Positions 25,588-35,080 of a DNA stretch of 64,000 bases are shown piece by piece. Under the pieces are notes generated by a model, which was not told the DNA's origin, made no database searches, and saw only the letters and a list, made by a program, of their open reading frames with translations. Numbering within the stretch: the first letter of the stretch is position 1; every line of letters starts with the position of its first letter. Position numbers and translations under genes: made by a program. Source of the stretch: Gemmatimonas phototrophica. Lineage in GTDB: Bacteria; Gemmatimonadota; Gemmatimonadetes; Gemmatimonadales; Gemmatimonadaceae. The DNA lies in the NCBI RefSeq assembly GCF_000695095.2, contig NZ_CP011454.1, positions 620,001 through 684,000 on the forward strand, given 5' to 3'.

Positions 25588-28500
25588 ATGGCGGTAGGCG
25601 TCCGTTGGTTGGCCGCGGCAGCAGCGGGTACGCTGCTCTCGGCGAGCCAGGTCAGTGCCCAGCAAACGGGCAGAGTCTCCGGCCGCGTGGTTGATTCCGC
25701 GTCGACTGGCGTTCTCGCAAATGCATCGGTCCAGGTTGTCGGGACGCAGGTTGGCACCTACACGCGTAACGACGGCGGCTTCCTGCTGCCCGCCGTGCCC
25801 GCTGGCCAGCAGCGCCTCCGCATCGCCCGCATCGGCTACACGGCCAAGGAAGTCACGGTCACCGTGACCGCCAATGGTCAGGCCGCTGTGGAAGTGGCGC
25901 TGTCCGCGATCGCCTCCCAACTCACCGCCGTGGTCACCACGGGCTATGGTCAGCAGCGGAAGGAAGCCATCACCGGCGCCGTTGCCACGGTCAAGGGCGA
26001 CGACGCGAACGTGGGCGTCCAGCCCAACGCGACGGGCCTGCTCACCGGCCGCGTGGCTGGTGTGAACGTCATCGCGAACAACGGTGAACCCGGCGGCGGC
26101 GCTCAGATCCGCATCCGTGGCGGCACCTCCATCTCGGCCTCCAACGATCCGCTGTACGTGATCGACGGCGTGCCCATTCAGAACGATCAGACGGAAGCGT
26201 CGGGTATCGGCATTGGCGGCGGCGCGGCACTCGCGCGTAACCCGCTCAACATGCTGAACCCGAACGACATCGCCAACATCACGGTCCTCAAGGACGCCTC
26301 GGCGACGGCCATCTACGGCTCGCGTGGCGCCAACGGCGTGGTGCTTATCGAGACCAAGCGTGGCTCGGCGGGCGTGTCGTCCATGGAATACGAGACGTTC
26401 GTCGCGGCCTCTTCCCCGTCGAACACGCTCGACGTGCTCTCCGGCAGCGAGTATCGCACGTTCGTCCAGCAGCAGGTCACCGCGGGCAAGCTCGCGGCGA
26501 GCGCGCTGACGAATCTCGGGACGTCCAACACGGACTGGGAAAAGGAGCTGATGCGGTCGAGCTCCACGGTCAACCACAATCTCTCGTTCTCGGGTGGGAC
26601 GTCGACGACGCAGTATCGTGCGTCGCTCAACTATCTCGACCAGAACGGCGTCGTGGTCTCCAACGGCTTCCGCCGCTTCCAGGGACGCCTCAACGCGACG
26701 CATGCGGCGCTCGACGGCAAGCTGCGCGTCAACTTCAACATGACGTCGTCCAAGGTGGACAACGACTACCTCCCGTTCGAAAACACGGGTGGCTTTGAAG
26801 GCGGCGTGTTCACCAACATGGTGATCTTCAACCCGACCCGCCCCATCACGACGACCACGGACGGCGTCACGTCGTTCTACGAAATCGGCCCGGGCCGTCA
26901 GTCGGTGCGTAACCCTGTCGCCATTGCCGAACAGGTGGCCGACGTGGCCACCACCAACCGGACGCTCGGCAACATTCAGGCGACGTACAGCCTGACGGAC
27001 TACCTCACGGCTTCCGTGAACGTGGGCTCCGACCGCACGAGCGGCGTGCGCAAGACGTATTTCCCGCGTGCCAGCGCCGTCGGCGCCGAGTGGAATGGAC
27101 GTGCCCGTCAGGTGAACCGTGGCCTCAGCAACAACACGCTGCAGTCGCTGCTCACCTTCGCGCCGCGCCTGTCGGACACGCAGGAACTCGAAGTGGTCGG
27201 TGGCTACGAATACAGCGACTTCGACAACGGCGAATTCGGTGCGGAAGGCCGTAACTACCTGACCGACGCGTTCAGCTTCAACAACCTCGGTGGTGGCGGC
27301 ACGCTCATTGCGCCGTTCTCCTTCCGTGAGCAGAGCCGCCTGGTGTCCTTCTTCGGCAAGGCCAACTACAGCTTCAAGGATCGGTACTTCCTCACCGGCG
27401 TGATCCGCCGTGACGGTTCGTCGCGCTTCGGTGAAGGCAACAAGTGGGCCGTCTTCCCCGCCGTCTCCGTGGGCTGGAAGATCAGCGACGAAGGCTTCAT
27501 GCAGGGCAAGGGCTTCTCCAACCTGCGTCTGCGCGCCGGCTACGGCTTGCAGGGTAACCAGGCCGTGTCGCCGTACGCGTCGCTCATCCTGCTGGAGCCG
27601 AATAACGGTGCTCGCTATCCGTTCGGTGATGTCGTCACCACGGGTGTCGTGCCCACGCGGAACGAAAACCCGAATCTCAAGTGGGAGCAGACGGCGCAGT
27701 ACAACGTCGCCGCCGAGTTCGGTTTCAAGGACAACAAGTACACGGGTACCCTCGAGTACTATCGCAAGAACACCGAAGACCTCCTCCTCACGGTCGCGGT
27801 GCCGCAGCCGGCCCTCGTGCCGACGCGCCTTGAGAACGTGGGCAGCCTGCACAACACCGGTATCGAATTCAGCTTCGACGCCAACCTGATCGAAAAGAAG
27901 AACCTGACGTACACCACCGGCATCGTGGCCTCGATCGAGCGCAACGAAGTGGATGATCTTGGCGGCCAGACGTTCATCCGGACGTCGGGTATCTCCGGTC
28001 AGGGTCAGTCCGGCAACACGGCCCAGCGTCTGATTCCGGGCCAGCCCCTTGGCACTTTCTGGGGTCCGGAGTTCGTGAACGTGAACGCCGAAGGCAAGCA
28101 GGTGTTCAACAACTACAAGGTCACCCGCACCAACGGCGCGGTCACGAGCCGCACGCTCGATGGCACCACCACGGCGCCGGATGCCGATGACTTCGGCATC
28201 ATCGGCAACGCCAACCCGGCCTTCAGCCTCGGCTGGCGCGGCAACCTGCGTTGGAACAAGTGGGATATGAGCTACCTGTGGCGCGGTGAGTTCGGCCGTG
28301 ACGTGTTCAACAACACGGCGCTGGTCTACTCCACGCAGTCCGCCGTCCTGCAGGGGCGCAACTTCCTCAAGAGCGCGCTGGATCAGAAGGACGGCATCAC
28401 TGAGCCGGCCATCTACTCGTCGCGTTGGATCGAAGACGGTTCGTTCTTCCGTCTCCAGAACGTCACGGTGGGCTACACGTTCAAGATTCCGGGAACGCGT

Positions 28501-28671
28501 TCGAATACGGCGCGCTTCTACGTCTCGGGCGACAACCTCCTGCTGTTTACGCCGTACAGCGGCTACGATCCTGAAGTGTTCGTTGATGCCGGCCTCGCGT
28601 CGCGTGGCGTTGACTATCTCGTTTACCCGCGTGCCCGGACGTTCACGTCGGGACTCCGCGTCCAGTTCTGA
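25588..28671 (+). CDS. SusC/RagA family TonB-linked outer membrane receptor
   Basis: 1027 aa. Signal peptide (VRWLAAAAAGTLLSASQVSAQ), then a carboxypeptidase-D-like regulatory domain (residues about 30-105; GRVVDSASTGVLANASVQV...GYTAKEVTV). A TonB-box-like region (VVTTGYGQQRKEAITGAV) and a plug with PNDIANITVLKDASATAIYG and GANGVVLIETKRG follow. The rest is a 22-strand beta barrel ending in aromatic-terminated strands (SGLRVQF). SusC proteins import oligomeric nutrients across the outer membrane with TonB energy, working with the SusD lipoprotein encoded next (26-bp gap). A good Shine-Dalgarno (GGAGG) precedes the ATG. The cargo is not shown by the sequence; it diverges from the alpha-glucan operon but is followed by oxidative/CRTAC1 genes. 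Confidence 0.96.
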   Translation: MAVGVRWLAAAAAGTLLSASQVSAQQTGRVSGRVVDSASTGVLANASVQVVGTQVGTYTRNDGGFLLPAVPAGQQRLRIARIGYTAKEVTVTVTANGQAAVEVALSAIASQLTAVVTTGYGQQRKEAITGAVATVKGDDANVGVQPNATGLLTGRVAGVNVIANNGEPGGGAQIRIRGGTSISASNDPLYVIDGVPIQNDQTEASGIGIGGGAALARNPLNMLNPNDIANITVLKDASATAIYGSRGANGVVLIETKRGSAGVSSMEYETFVAASSPSNTLDVLSGSEYRTFVQQQVTAGKLAASALTNLGTSNTDWEKELMRSSSTVNHNLSFSGGTSTTQYRASLNYLDQNGVVVSNGFRRFQGRLNATHAALDGKLRVNFNMTSSKVDNDYLPFENTGGFEGGVFTNMVIFNPTRPITTTTDGVTSFYEIGPGRQSVRNPVAIAEQVADVATTNRTLGNIQATYSLTDYLTASVNVGSDRTSGVRKTYFPRASAVGAEWNGRARQVNRGLSNNTLQSLLTFAPRLSDTQELEVVGGYEYSDFDNGEFGAEGRNYLTDAFSFNNLGGGGTLIAPFSFREQSRLVSFFGKANYSFKDRYFLTGVIRRDGSSRFGEGNKWAVFPAVSVGWKISDEGFMQGKGFSNLRLRAGYGLQGNQAVSPYASLILLEPNNGARYPFGDVVTTGVVPTRNENPNLKWEQTAQYNVAAEFGFKDNKYTGTLEYYRKNTEDLLLTVAVPQPALVPTRLENVGSLHNTGIEFSFDANLIEKKNLTYTTGIVASIERNEVDDLGGQTFIRTSGISGQGQSGNTAQRLIPGQPLGTFWGPEFVNVNAEGKQVFNNYKVTRTNGAVTSRTLDGTTTAPDADDFGIIGNANPAFSLGWRGNLRWNKWDMSYLWRGEFGRDVFNNTALVYSTQSAVLQGRNFLKSALDQKDGITEPAIYSSRWIEDGSFFRLQNVTVGYTFKIPGTRSNTARFYVSGDNLLLFTPYSGYDPEVFVDAGLASRGVDYLVYPRARTFTSGLRVQF

Positions 28672-28697
28672 TCACTCCGGACGACACTGAACCGATC

Positions 28698-30272
28698 ATG
28701 AAAAACTCCCGTACTCTCCGAACCGCGTCGTTGTGGCGCGCCGGTCGCATCAGCGCCGCGTTGTTGGCGGCGCCGGTGACGGTGTTCTCCCTGCAGGGGT
28801 GCACCGATCTTGAAGAAACGCCCACCAGCGCCATCACCCCCAACAACTTCTACAAGAACAACGTGGAAGTGCTTGGAGGGTTGGCCTCGGTGTATGCCTC
28901 GCTGCGCAGCACCATGTGGGGCTACTACAATCTCAGCCAGGTCTCGTCCGACGAAACGGTCGTGCCCACACGTGGCAGCGACTGGTTTGACAACGGCCGC
29001 TGGTTGGACCTGTACCGCCACACCTGGACGCCGACCTCGGGCTCTGGCCTCGAAGACATCTCGGGTGTCTGGAACGACCTGTTCAGCGGCGTTGCCCGTT
29101 CCAACGTGGTGCTCGGCGCGCTCGAGACCACTGAGGTCCCGAACAAGGCCGCGGTCGTCGCCGAACTGCGCACGCTGCGCGCGTTCTACTACTACCTGCT
29201 CATGGACTTCTTTGGCGGCGTGCCCATTGTCACGACCACCGAAGTCAAGCCTCGCGAACAGGCGTCGCGTGCCGAGGTGTTTGCCTTCATCGAGAAGGAA
29301 CTCACTGAATCGCGTGCCTCGTTGCCGGCCACCTGGCCTGCCGAGAGCTATGGGCGCATGACGCAGGGCGTGGTGGATGCCATGCTCGCGAACATGTACC
29401 TGAACGCGCAGGTGTTCACCGGCACGGTGACGCCCACGGGTCTCACCCGTGGCGCCGCCAAGTGGAACGAAGCGGTCACGGCGGCGGATCGGGTGCTCAA
29501 CTCGGGTCGCTACAGCCTTGCCGGCAACTGGCGCGCCAATTTCTCGCCGACGAACGAAAGTTCGCCCGAGAACATCATGGTGGTGCGCATGACGAGCTCG
29601 ATTCCGGGTATCGGCATGTCGCTCCAGATGCGTGGCTTGCACTACAACTCGTTCAGCCTGTCGCCGTGGAACGGGTTTGCCACCATCGCCACCACGTACA
29701 ACTCGTTCGATGCGGCTGACGATCGCCGTGGCGTGTTCCTCGTGGGTCCGCAGGTCAACCTGGAAACGGGTGCGCCCATCAACGACCGCGCTGGTAACCC
29801 GCTTATCTTCACGCCGGAAATTGTCGACGTGACGCAGGCGAAGGAGAACGAAGGGGCGCGTATCTACAAGTACCCCATCGATCCCACGGCCAAGGACGGC
29901 GACAGCCATGGCAACGACTTCGTCTACTTCCGCCTCGCGGAAATGATCATGGTCAAGGCTGAAGCGCTCAACGAACTGGGGCAGACGGGTACCGCCGTGA
30001 GTCTCGTGAACCAGGTGCGTGCCCGCGCTTTCTCGCCCGCCAAGCCGCTCCCGACCAGCATCTCGCAGGCAGCCCTGCGCGAAGCCATCTTCAACGAGCG
30101 TCTGTACGAGTTCATTGGTGAAGCCAAGCGCCGTCAGGACATGATCCGCGCCGGGACGTACACCAACGCCCGCCTCTTCAAGCAGGCGTCGTCGCCCTAT
30201 CGCATCCTGATGCCGATTCCGCAGAACCAGATCGAAACCAACCCCCTGCTCAAGCAGAACCCCGGCTACTAA
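28698..30272 (+). CDS. SusD/RagB family nutrient-binding outer membrane lipoprotein
   Basis: 524 aa, lipoprotein (lipobox FSLQGC, Cys near residue 34). SusD-type TPR-like folds cap the SusC pore and bind the ligand. Visible family segments: the N-terminal DLEETPTSAITPNNFYKNNVEVLGGLASVYASLRS, the middle RTLRAFYYYLLMDFFGGVPIVT, VVDAMLANMYLNAQVF, and the C-terminal RLAEMIMVKAEALNELGQ...VNQVRARAF and AIFNERLYEFIGEAKRRQDMIR. Length is normal. It follows susC by 26 bp and ends before a perfect hairpin at 30300-30335 that may limit read-through to the CRTAC1-haloperoxidase genes. Confidence 0.95.
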   Translation: MKNSRTLRTASLWRAGRISAALLAAPVTVFSLQGCTDLEETPTSAITPNNFYKNNVEVLGGLASVYASLRSTMWGYYNLSQVSSDETVVPTRGSDWFDNGRWLDLYRHTWTPTSGSGLEDISGVWNDLFSGVARSNVVLGALETTEVPNKAAVVAELRTLRAFYYYLLMDFFGGVPIVTTTEVKPREQASRAEVFAFIEKELTESRASLPATWPAESYGRMTQGVVDAMLANMYLNAQVFTGTVTPTGLTRGAAKWNEAVTAADRVLNSGRYSLAGNWRANFSPTNESSPENIMVVRMTSSIPGIGMSLQMRGLHYNSFSLSPWNGFATIATTYNSFDAADDRRGVFLVGPQVNLETGAPINDRAGNPLIFTPEIVDVTQAKENEGARIYKYPIDPTAKDGDSHGNDFVYFRLAEMIMVKAEALNELGQTGTAVSLVNQVRARAFSPAKPLPTSISQAALREAIFNERLYEFIGEAKRRQDMIRAGTYTNARLFKQASSPYRILMPIPQNQIETNPLLKQNPGY

Positions 30273-30299
30273 GCTGGTGGGGTAGGTTCACGGTAGTGA

Positions 30300-30335
30300 C
30301 CACGGCCTGCGTTCGCCTTCGAACGCAGGCCGTGG
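30300..30335 (+). terminator. Perfect 16-bp hairpin after susD
   Basis: CCACGGCCTGCGTTCG and CGAACGCAGGCCGTGG pair over all 16 bases around a CCTT loop. There is no immediate U-run (CATTCGTGGCAGTTTCC follows). It may partly terminate or stabilise the susCD message, giving lower expression of downstream genes. Confidence 0.65.
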
Positions 30336-30374
30336 CATTCGTGGCAGTTTCCCCCTCGAGATGTGAATTCGCTC

Positions 30375-33300
30375 ATGCTGCGCCTGTTGTTGGCGCTATC
30401 GGTCCTGGCGGTTGTTGGTTGCGGTGAGTCCACCGCGCGCCGCGCCGAGGCGCCCCCGGTTGACTCCACGTTGTTCACGCAGATGCCCTCCGCGTACACG
30501 GGGGTCCGATTTACCAATCGCGTGGTGGACTCGCAGGAACGCAATGTCTTCACCTACCGCAATTTCTATAACGGCGGTGGAGTCGCCATTGGCGACCTGA
30601 CGGGTGATGGTCTTCCGGAAGTCATCCTGACGTCCAATCAGGAAGGGCCCTCGCTGTATCTCAACGAAGGCCAGTTCCGCTTTCGTGACATCACCGACGC
30701 ATCGGATTTTGACGATGCGCAACCCTGGACCACTGGGGTTACCCTCGCCGACGTGAACGGCGACGGCAAGCTGGACATTTATGTGAGTCATGCCGGTGAC
30801 GGTGAACCGGCGACCCGCGCCAATACCCTCTGGATCAACCAGGGGCTGAACGCCGATTCGGTGCCAACCTTCAAGGAAATGGCCCGCCAGTTCGGCATCG
30901 CCGACGAGGGCTGGTCTACCCACTCGGCGTTCTTTGACTACGACCGGGACGGCGATCTCGATCTGTTGGTCATCAATAATTCGCCCCGTCCGGTGAACAG
31001 CTTCGGCCTGCGCAACACGCGCGACGAACGGCATCCGTATGGCGGCCACCACTTCTATCGCAACGATGGGGAGCGCTTCACGGAGGTCAGTGAGGCAGCT
31101 GGACTCTTCAGTGCCGAGATCGCCTTCGGACTCGGTGTCGGTGTTGGCGATGTCAATCGCGACGGCTGGCCCGACGTCTACGTGTCGAATGACTTCTTCG
31201 AGCGCGATTATCTGTACCTCAATCAGCAGAATGGCACGTTCAAAGAAGTGCTTGACCAGGTCATGCCGGTCTCGAGCTACTTCTCCATGGGTATGGATAT
31301 CGGCGATGTGGACAACGACGGGTGGCCCGACCTGTACACCACCGATATGATGCCGGAGGATGAATTCCGCATCAAGACCACCGCGATGTACGAAGGGTGG
31401 GATGTGTACATGGCCAAGGTCCGTGACGGGTACCATCACCAGCTCATGCGCAACATGCTGCAGCGCAACAATGGCGATGGCACCTTCAGCGATGTGGGGT
31501 ATCTCACCCGGACGGCCGAGACCGACTGGAGCTGGAGCGCCCTCATTGCCGATCTCGATCTTGATGGGCGCAAGGACGTCTACGTCACGAATGGGCTCGC
31601 GCGCGATGTCACGTCGCAGGATTATGTGGCGTTCCTGGCTGATCGCACCACGATGGAGCGCGAGGCCAGCGGTCCGCGGGTGGACTTCATGCGCCTCATC
31701 AATGCCATGAGTTCCACCCCGATTGCCGATTACGCGTTCCGCAATGACGGCAACTGGACCTTCAGCAATCAGGCTGCCACGTGGGGGCTGGCCGCGCCCA
31801 ATATCTCCAGCGGAGCCGCGTACGGCGATCTCGATGGCGATGGCGCCCTCGACCTGATCGTGAACAACGTGAACGCCGAGAGCTTTGTCTATCGCAACAA
31901 TGCGCGCACGTTGCTCAAGGACCGGCATTGGTTGCAGGTGCGTCTTGCGGGCGAGGGCAAGAATCCCTATGCAGTGGGCGCGCGCGTCACGGTGCACGCC
32001 GGACCGGATCTCTACATGCAGGAGCTCTATCCGGCCCGTGGGTTCCAGTCGAGTGTCGATTACGCCCTGACCTTCGGACTCGGAAACCATACCACGGCAG
32101 ACTCGGTGGTCATTCTCTGGCCGAACGGTACGCGGAGTGCTGCCACCGTGACCGCCATCGATACGGCCATCACCATTGCGCAGCGCGGTGCGGCCGATCG
32201 CAGCCCGCCGTACGTGGCGCCCGCGGTCAGTCCACTGCTCGTGAACGTCACGGCGACCTCCGGTCTGGCGTTCACGCACGCCGAGAACGACTACGTGGAT
32301 TTCGACCGGGAGCGCCTGATCCCGCGCATGCTATCCACCGAAGGGCCGGCACTGGCAGTGGGTGACGTGAATGGCGACGGCCTCGACGATGTGTACGTGG
32401 GGGGGGCCAAAGAACAGCCGGGTGCGCTGTTTGTGCAGTCGGGCAACGGGACGTTTACTGCGGTTTCCAACGCTGCCTTCGTGAGCGATGCCGCCTCGGA
32501 AGATGTACATGCGCTCTTCTTTGATGCCGACCGCGACGGCGATCGGGATCTCTATGTGGTAAGCGGCGGGAACGAGTTCAGCGAGGACAGCCCGGCTTTG
32601 CAGGATCGTCTGTATCTGAACGATGGTCGTGGACGCTTCACACGCGCGGAGGCGGCCTTGCCGGCTGCGCTCATCAGTGGCAGCGTCGTGGCTGCCGCTG
32701 ACGTGGACGCCGATGGTGATCAGGATCTGTTCGTGGGCGGCCGCAGTGTGCCGTGGCGCTATGGCGCCGACCCCAGAAGCCAACTGCTGCTCAACGATGG
32801 GCGTGGCCGCTTCACTGACGTAACGGCCAACGCGCCCGGGCTTCAGAACATTGGCATGGTGACCGATGCGCTGTGGCACGATGTGGATGGCGACCGGAAG
32901 CTCGACCTCGTGGTCGTCGGCGAGTGGATGCCTGTGGTGGTGTATCGCAGCACCGGCAGCGCCCGATTTGAGCGACTCCTGGCGCCCGGGCTCGAAAACA
33001 GTGAAGGCTGGTGGAATCGAATCATTGCCGCCGATCTCAACGGTGACGGGCGCAGTGAGTTTGTGCTTGGGAATCTGGGGCGAAACTCGCGCCTGCACGC
33101 GAGTGCCACCGAACCGCTCACCATGGTCGTGAAGGACTTCGACAACAACGGCTTCGTGGAACAGATCATCGGCATGTACAACGGCGACAAGCAGTATCCG
33201 CTGGTCCTGCGCGATGATCTCATCAAGGCGGTGCCCCCCTGGAAAGCGCGCTTCCTGAATTTCAAGGATTATGCGCTGCAAACGCTCGATGACGTGATCC

Positions 33301-33716
33301 CCGCCGCGGAACGGAAGGAGGCGGTGGTCAAACAGGCCTATCGTTTCGAGAGCGTGGTCCTGCATCGTGATGCCAACGGCGCCTTCCGGTTCGAGGCGTT
33401 GCCATTGGATGCGCAGATGGCTCCGGTGTACGGGATCGTGGCACAAGATCTCAACGGTGATGGCCGCACCGATCTCATGCTTGGTGGCAACTTTGATGGG
33501 GTCAAGCCGGAAATCGGTCGTATGGCGGCGAGTGAGGGGCTCGTCCTCCTCGGTGCTGACGGTGGCGGATTCACGGCCCTCCCTCCGTCCCGTAGCGGCT
33601 TCCGCGTGGCGGGACAAACCCGTGGGATGGCGCGCGTCACCACGCGTGGTCGCTCCCGCATCCTCGTGGCGCGGAACAACACGACGCCCCTCGTTTTCTC
33701 GGTAGAACGCCCATGA
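30375..33716 (+). CDS. CRTAC1-family lipoprotein with FG-GAP/VCBS and ASPIC/UnbV domains
   Basis: About 1113 aa, exported lipoprotein (signal core LLLALSVLAVVGC). Many FG-GAP/VCBS blades carry calcium-loop motifs such as DVNGDGKLDIY, DYDRDGDLDLL, DVDNDGWPDLY and DLDGDGALDLI, forming beta-propellers in residues about 60-480. An ASPIC/UnbV domain (about 516-597; HWLQVRLAG, GARVTVHAG, PARGFQSSVDY, LGNHTTADSVVILWPNG) follows, and a second FG-GAP propeller region takes up the C-terminal part (DVNGDGLDDVYVGGA onward). Such proteins are secreted and bind calcium and probably carbohydrate or protein; the biochemical role is unproven. GTG 30363 is an alternative start. The stop overlaps the next ATG (ATGA 33713-33716). 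Confidence 0.9.
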   Translation: MLRLLLALSVLAVVGCGESTARRAEAPPVDSTLFTQMPSAYTGVRFTNRVVDSQERNVFTYRNFYNGGGVAIGDLTGDGLPEVILTSNQEGPSLYLNEGQFRFRDITDASDFDDAQPWTTGVTLADVNGDGKLDIYVSHAGDGEPATRANTLWINQGLNADSVPTFKEMARQFGIADEGWSTHSAFFDYDRDGDLDLLVINNSPRPVNSFGLRNTRDERHPYGGHHFYRNDGERFTEVSEAAGLFSAEIAFGLGVGVGDVNRDGWPDVYVSNDFFERDYLYLNQQNGTFKEVLDQVMPVSSYFSMGMDIGDVDNDGWPDLYTTDMMPEDEFRIKTTAMYEGWDVYMAKVRDGYHHQLMRNMLQRNNGDGTFSDVGYLTRTAETDWSWSALIADLDLDGRKDVYVTNGLARDVTSQDYVAFLADRTTMEREASGPRVDFMRLINAMSSTPIADYAFRNDGNWTFSNQAATWGLAAPNISSGAAYGDLDGDGALDLIVNNVNAESFVYRNNARTLLKDRHWLQVRLAGEGKNPYAVGARVTVHAGPDLYMQELYPARGFQSSVDYALTFGLGNHTTADSVVILWPNGTRSAATVTAIDTAITIAQRGAADRSPPYVAPAVSPLLVNVTATSGLAFTHAENDYVDFDRERLIPRMLSTEGPALAVGDVNGDGLDDVYVGGAKEQPGALFVQSGNGTFTAVSNAAFVSDAASEDVHALFFDADRDGDRDLYVVSGGNEFSEDSPALQDRLYLNDGRGRFTRAEAALPAALISGSVVAAADVDADGDQDLFVGGRSVPWRYGADPRSQLLLNDGRGRFTDVTANAPGLQNIGMVTDALWHDVDGDRKLDLVVVGEWMPVVVYRSTGSARFERLLAPGLENSEGWWNRIIAADLNGDGRSEFVLGNLGRNSRLHASATEPLTMVVKDFDNNGFVEQIIGMYNGDKQYPLVLRDDLIKAVPPWKARFLNFKDYALQTLDDVIPAAERKEAVVKQAYRFESVVLHRDANGAFRFEALPLDAQMAPVYGIVAQDLNGDGRTDLMLGGNFDGVKPEIGRMAASEGLVLLGADGGGFTALPPSRSGFRVAGQTRGMARVTTRGRSRILVARNNTTPLVFSVERP

Positions 33717-35080
33717 ACGTTTCGCCTTTGCGATCGCTGCGGTACCGGTCCCTCTGCGGCGCCGCGGTCGTGTGGTTGGTAAGTGGCTGTCAATCCACTC
33801 CTGCGGTCTCCATGGAGACGCTCAATTCGGCGGCGCTGCTGCACGAGTCCATGGGTGAACTGACCAGCACCATGGTCTACGACATCTTCAGCCCGCCTCA
33901 GGCCAGCCGGGTATACAGCTACGCCAGCATCGCCAGCTACGAAGCCCTGCGGCAAGGAGACACGACGTGGGTCTCTTTGGCAGGGCAGACGCGCAACATG
34001 CCCCCGGTGCCGGCGCCGGATCGCACCAAGGAATACTCATGGGCCTTGGCCGGCGTCCGTGCGTTCCTCACGGTCAGTCATCAGCTCACGTTCTCTCGTG
34101 AACGCATGGATTCCGTGCGTATGGTGATCTCGCGCCGCTACGAGCAGGCGCTCCCGGCCGATGTGTACGCCCGCAGCATTGCCTATGGTGATACCATCGC
34201 GACGCACGTGCTGGCCTGGGCGGGCTCCGATGGCTTCAAGCAATCGCGCGGCATGCCCAAGTTCAGCATTACCAAACAAGCCGGTCGCTGGATTCCGACG
34301 CCGCCGGCCTACATGGACGCCGTCGAGCCGAACTGGGGAACCATTGCCCCCTTTGCCATGGATTCCGGCAGTCAGTTCCGTCCGTCGACCGCCATTCCCT
34401 TTGACTCTGCCAAGGGCACGGCGTTTTACACGCAGGCGCTGGAAGTGTACGACACCGGAAAGACGCTGACCGACGAACAGCGCGCCATCGCCTCCTTCTG
34501 GGATTGCAACCCCTACGTGATGAACGTGCAGGGGCACACCATGTTCGCCACCAAGAAGATTACCCCGGGTGGCCATTGGATGGGCATTGCCGGCATCGCG
34601 TCGCGAAAGGCCAACGCCTCCCTGCTGCAATCAGCCGACGCCTATGCCCGCACGGCCATGGCACTGGCCGACGGCTTCATTGCCGCGTGGGACGAGAAGT
34701 ATCACTCCGGAGTCATCCGTCCGGAGTCGGTCATCAACGCCTATATCGACGAGAAGTGGATGCCCTTGCTGCAGACGCCGCCGTTCCCCGAGTATCCCAG
34801 CGGGCACAGCGTCATCTCCACATCGGCGGCGCAGGTGCTCACCGCGATCTATGGTGAAGGATTCGCCTTCGCGGATTCCACCGAAACCCCGTACGGACTT
34901 CCCGTGCGCTCATTTCCGAGCTTCGAAGCGGCGGCCAATGAGGCGGCCATCAGCCGACTCTACGGCGGCATTCACTACCGGCAGGCGATCGAAGAAGGAC
35001 AGCGACAGGGAAAGCTGGTTGGGCAGCATCTGCTGGCGCGGATTGCCACGAAGCCAGGAACCACCATCGCCACCAAGTGA
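33713..35080 (+). CDS. Vanadium-dependent haloperoxidase-like / PAP2 superfamily lipoprotein
   Basis: 455 aa, lipoprotein (lipobox VSGC, Cys26). The C-terminal half has the PAP2/vanadate pocket: Lys329 and Arg336-Pro337 (KYHSGVIRP), Ser363-Gly-His365 (YPSGHS) and Arg415/His421 (SRLYGGIHYR). These residues bind vanadate or phosphate. In haloperoxidases His421's equivalent ligates vanadium and the enzyme oxidises halide with peroxide; related acid phosphatases use the same pocket. Sequence alone cannot decide between them, but length and helical N-terminal half fit the bacterial haloperoxidase-like group. It sits between two CRTAC1-like genes with ATGA and GTGA overlaps on both sides, so all three are made together, probably at the outer membrane. 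Confidence 0.85.
   Translation: MNVSPLRSLRYRSLCGAAVVWLVSGCQSTPAVSMETLNSAALLHESMGELTSTMVYDIFSPPQASRVYSYASIASYEALRQGDTTWVSLAGQTRNMPPVPAPDRTKEYSWALAGVRAFLTVSHQLTFSRERMDSVRMVISRRYEQALPADVYARSIAYGDTIATHVLAWAGSDGFKQSRGMPKFSITKQAGRWIPTPPAYMDAVEPNWGTIAPFAMDSGSQFRPSTAIPFDSAKGTAFYTQALEVYDTGKTLTDEQRAIASFWDCNPYVMNVQGHTMFATKKITPGGHWMGIAGIASRKANASLLQSADAYARTAMALADGFIAAWDEKYHSGVIRPESVINAYIDEKWMPLLQTPPFPEYPSGHSVISTSAAQVLTAIYGEGFAFADSTETPYGLPVRSFPSFEAAANEAAISRLYGGIHYRQAIEEGQRQGKLVGQHLLARIATKPGTTIATK

Noticed and set aside
25468-27852. 794-codon minus-strand frame opposite susC
   Set aside because: Arg/His-rich shadow text with no domain; the plus strand codes a full SusC protein.
30396-32279. 627-codon minus-strand frame opposite the first CRTAC1-like gene, and a similar one at 32331-33617
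   Set aside because: The frames mirror the DxDGDG repeats of the plus-strand gene.
33713-35080. Acid phosphatase as a firm call
   Set aside because: The PAP2 pocket is shared by phosphatases and vanadium haloperoxidases; I kept the broader call.
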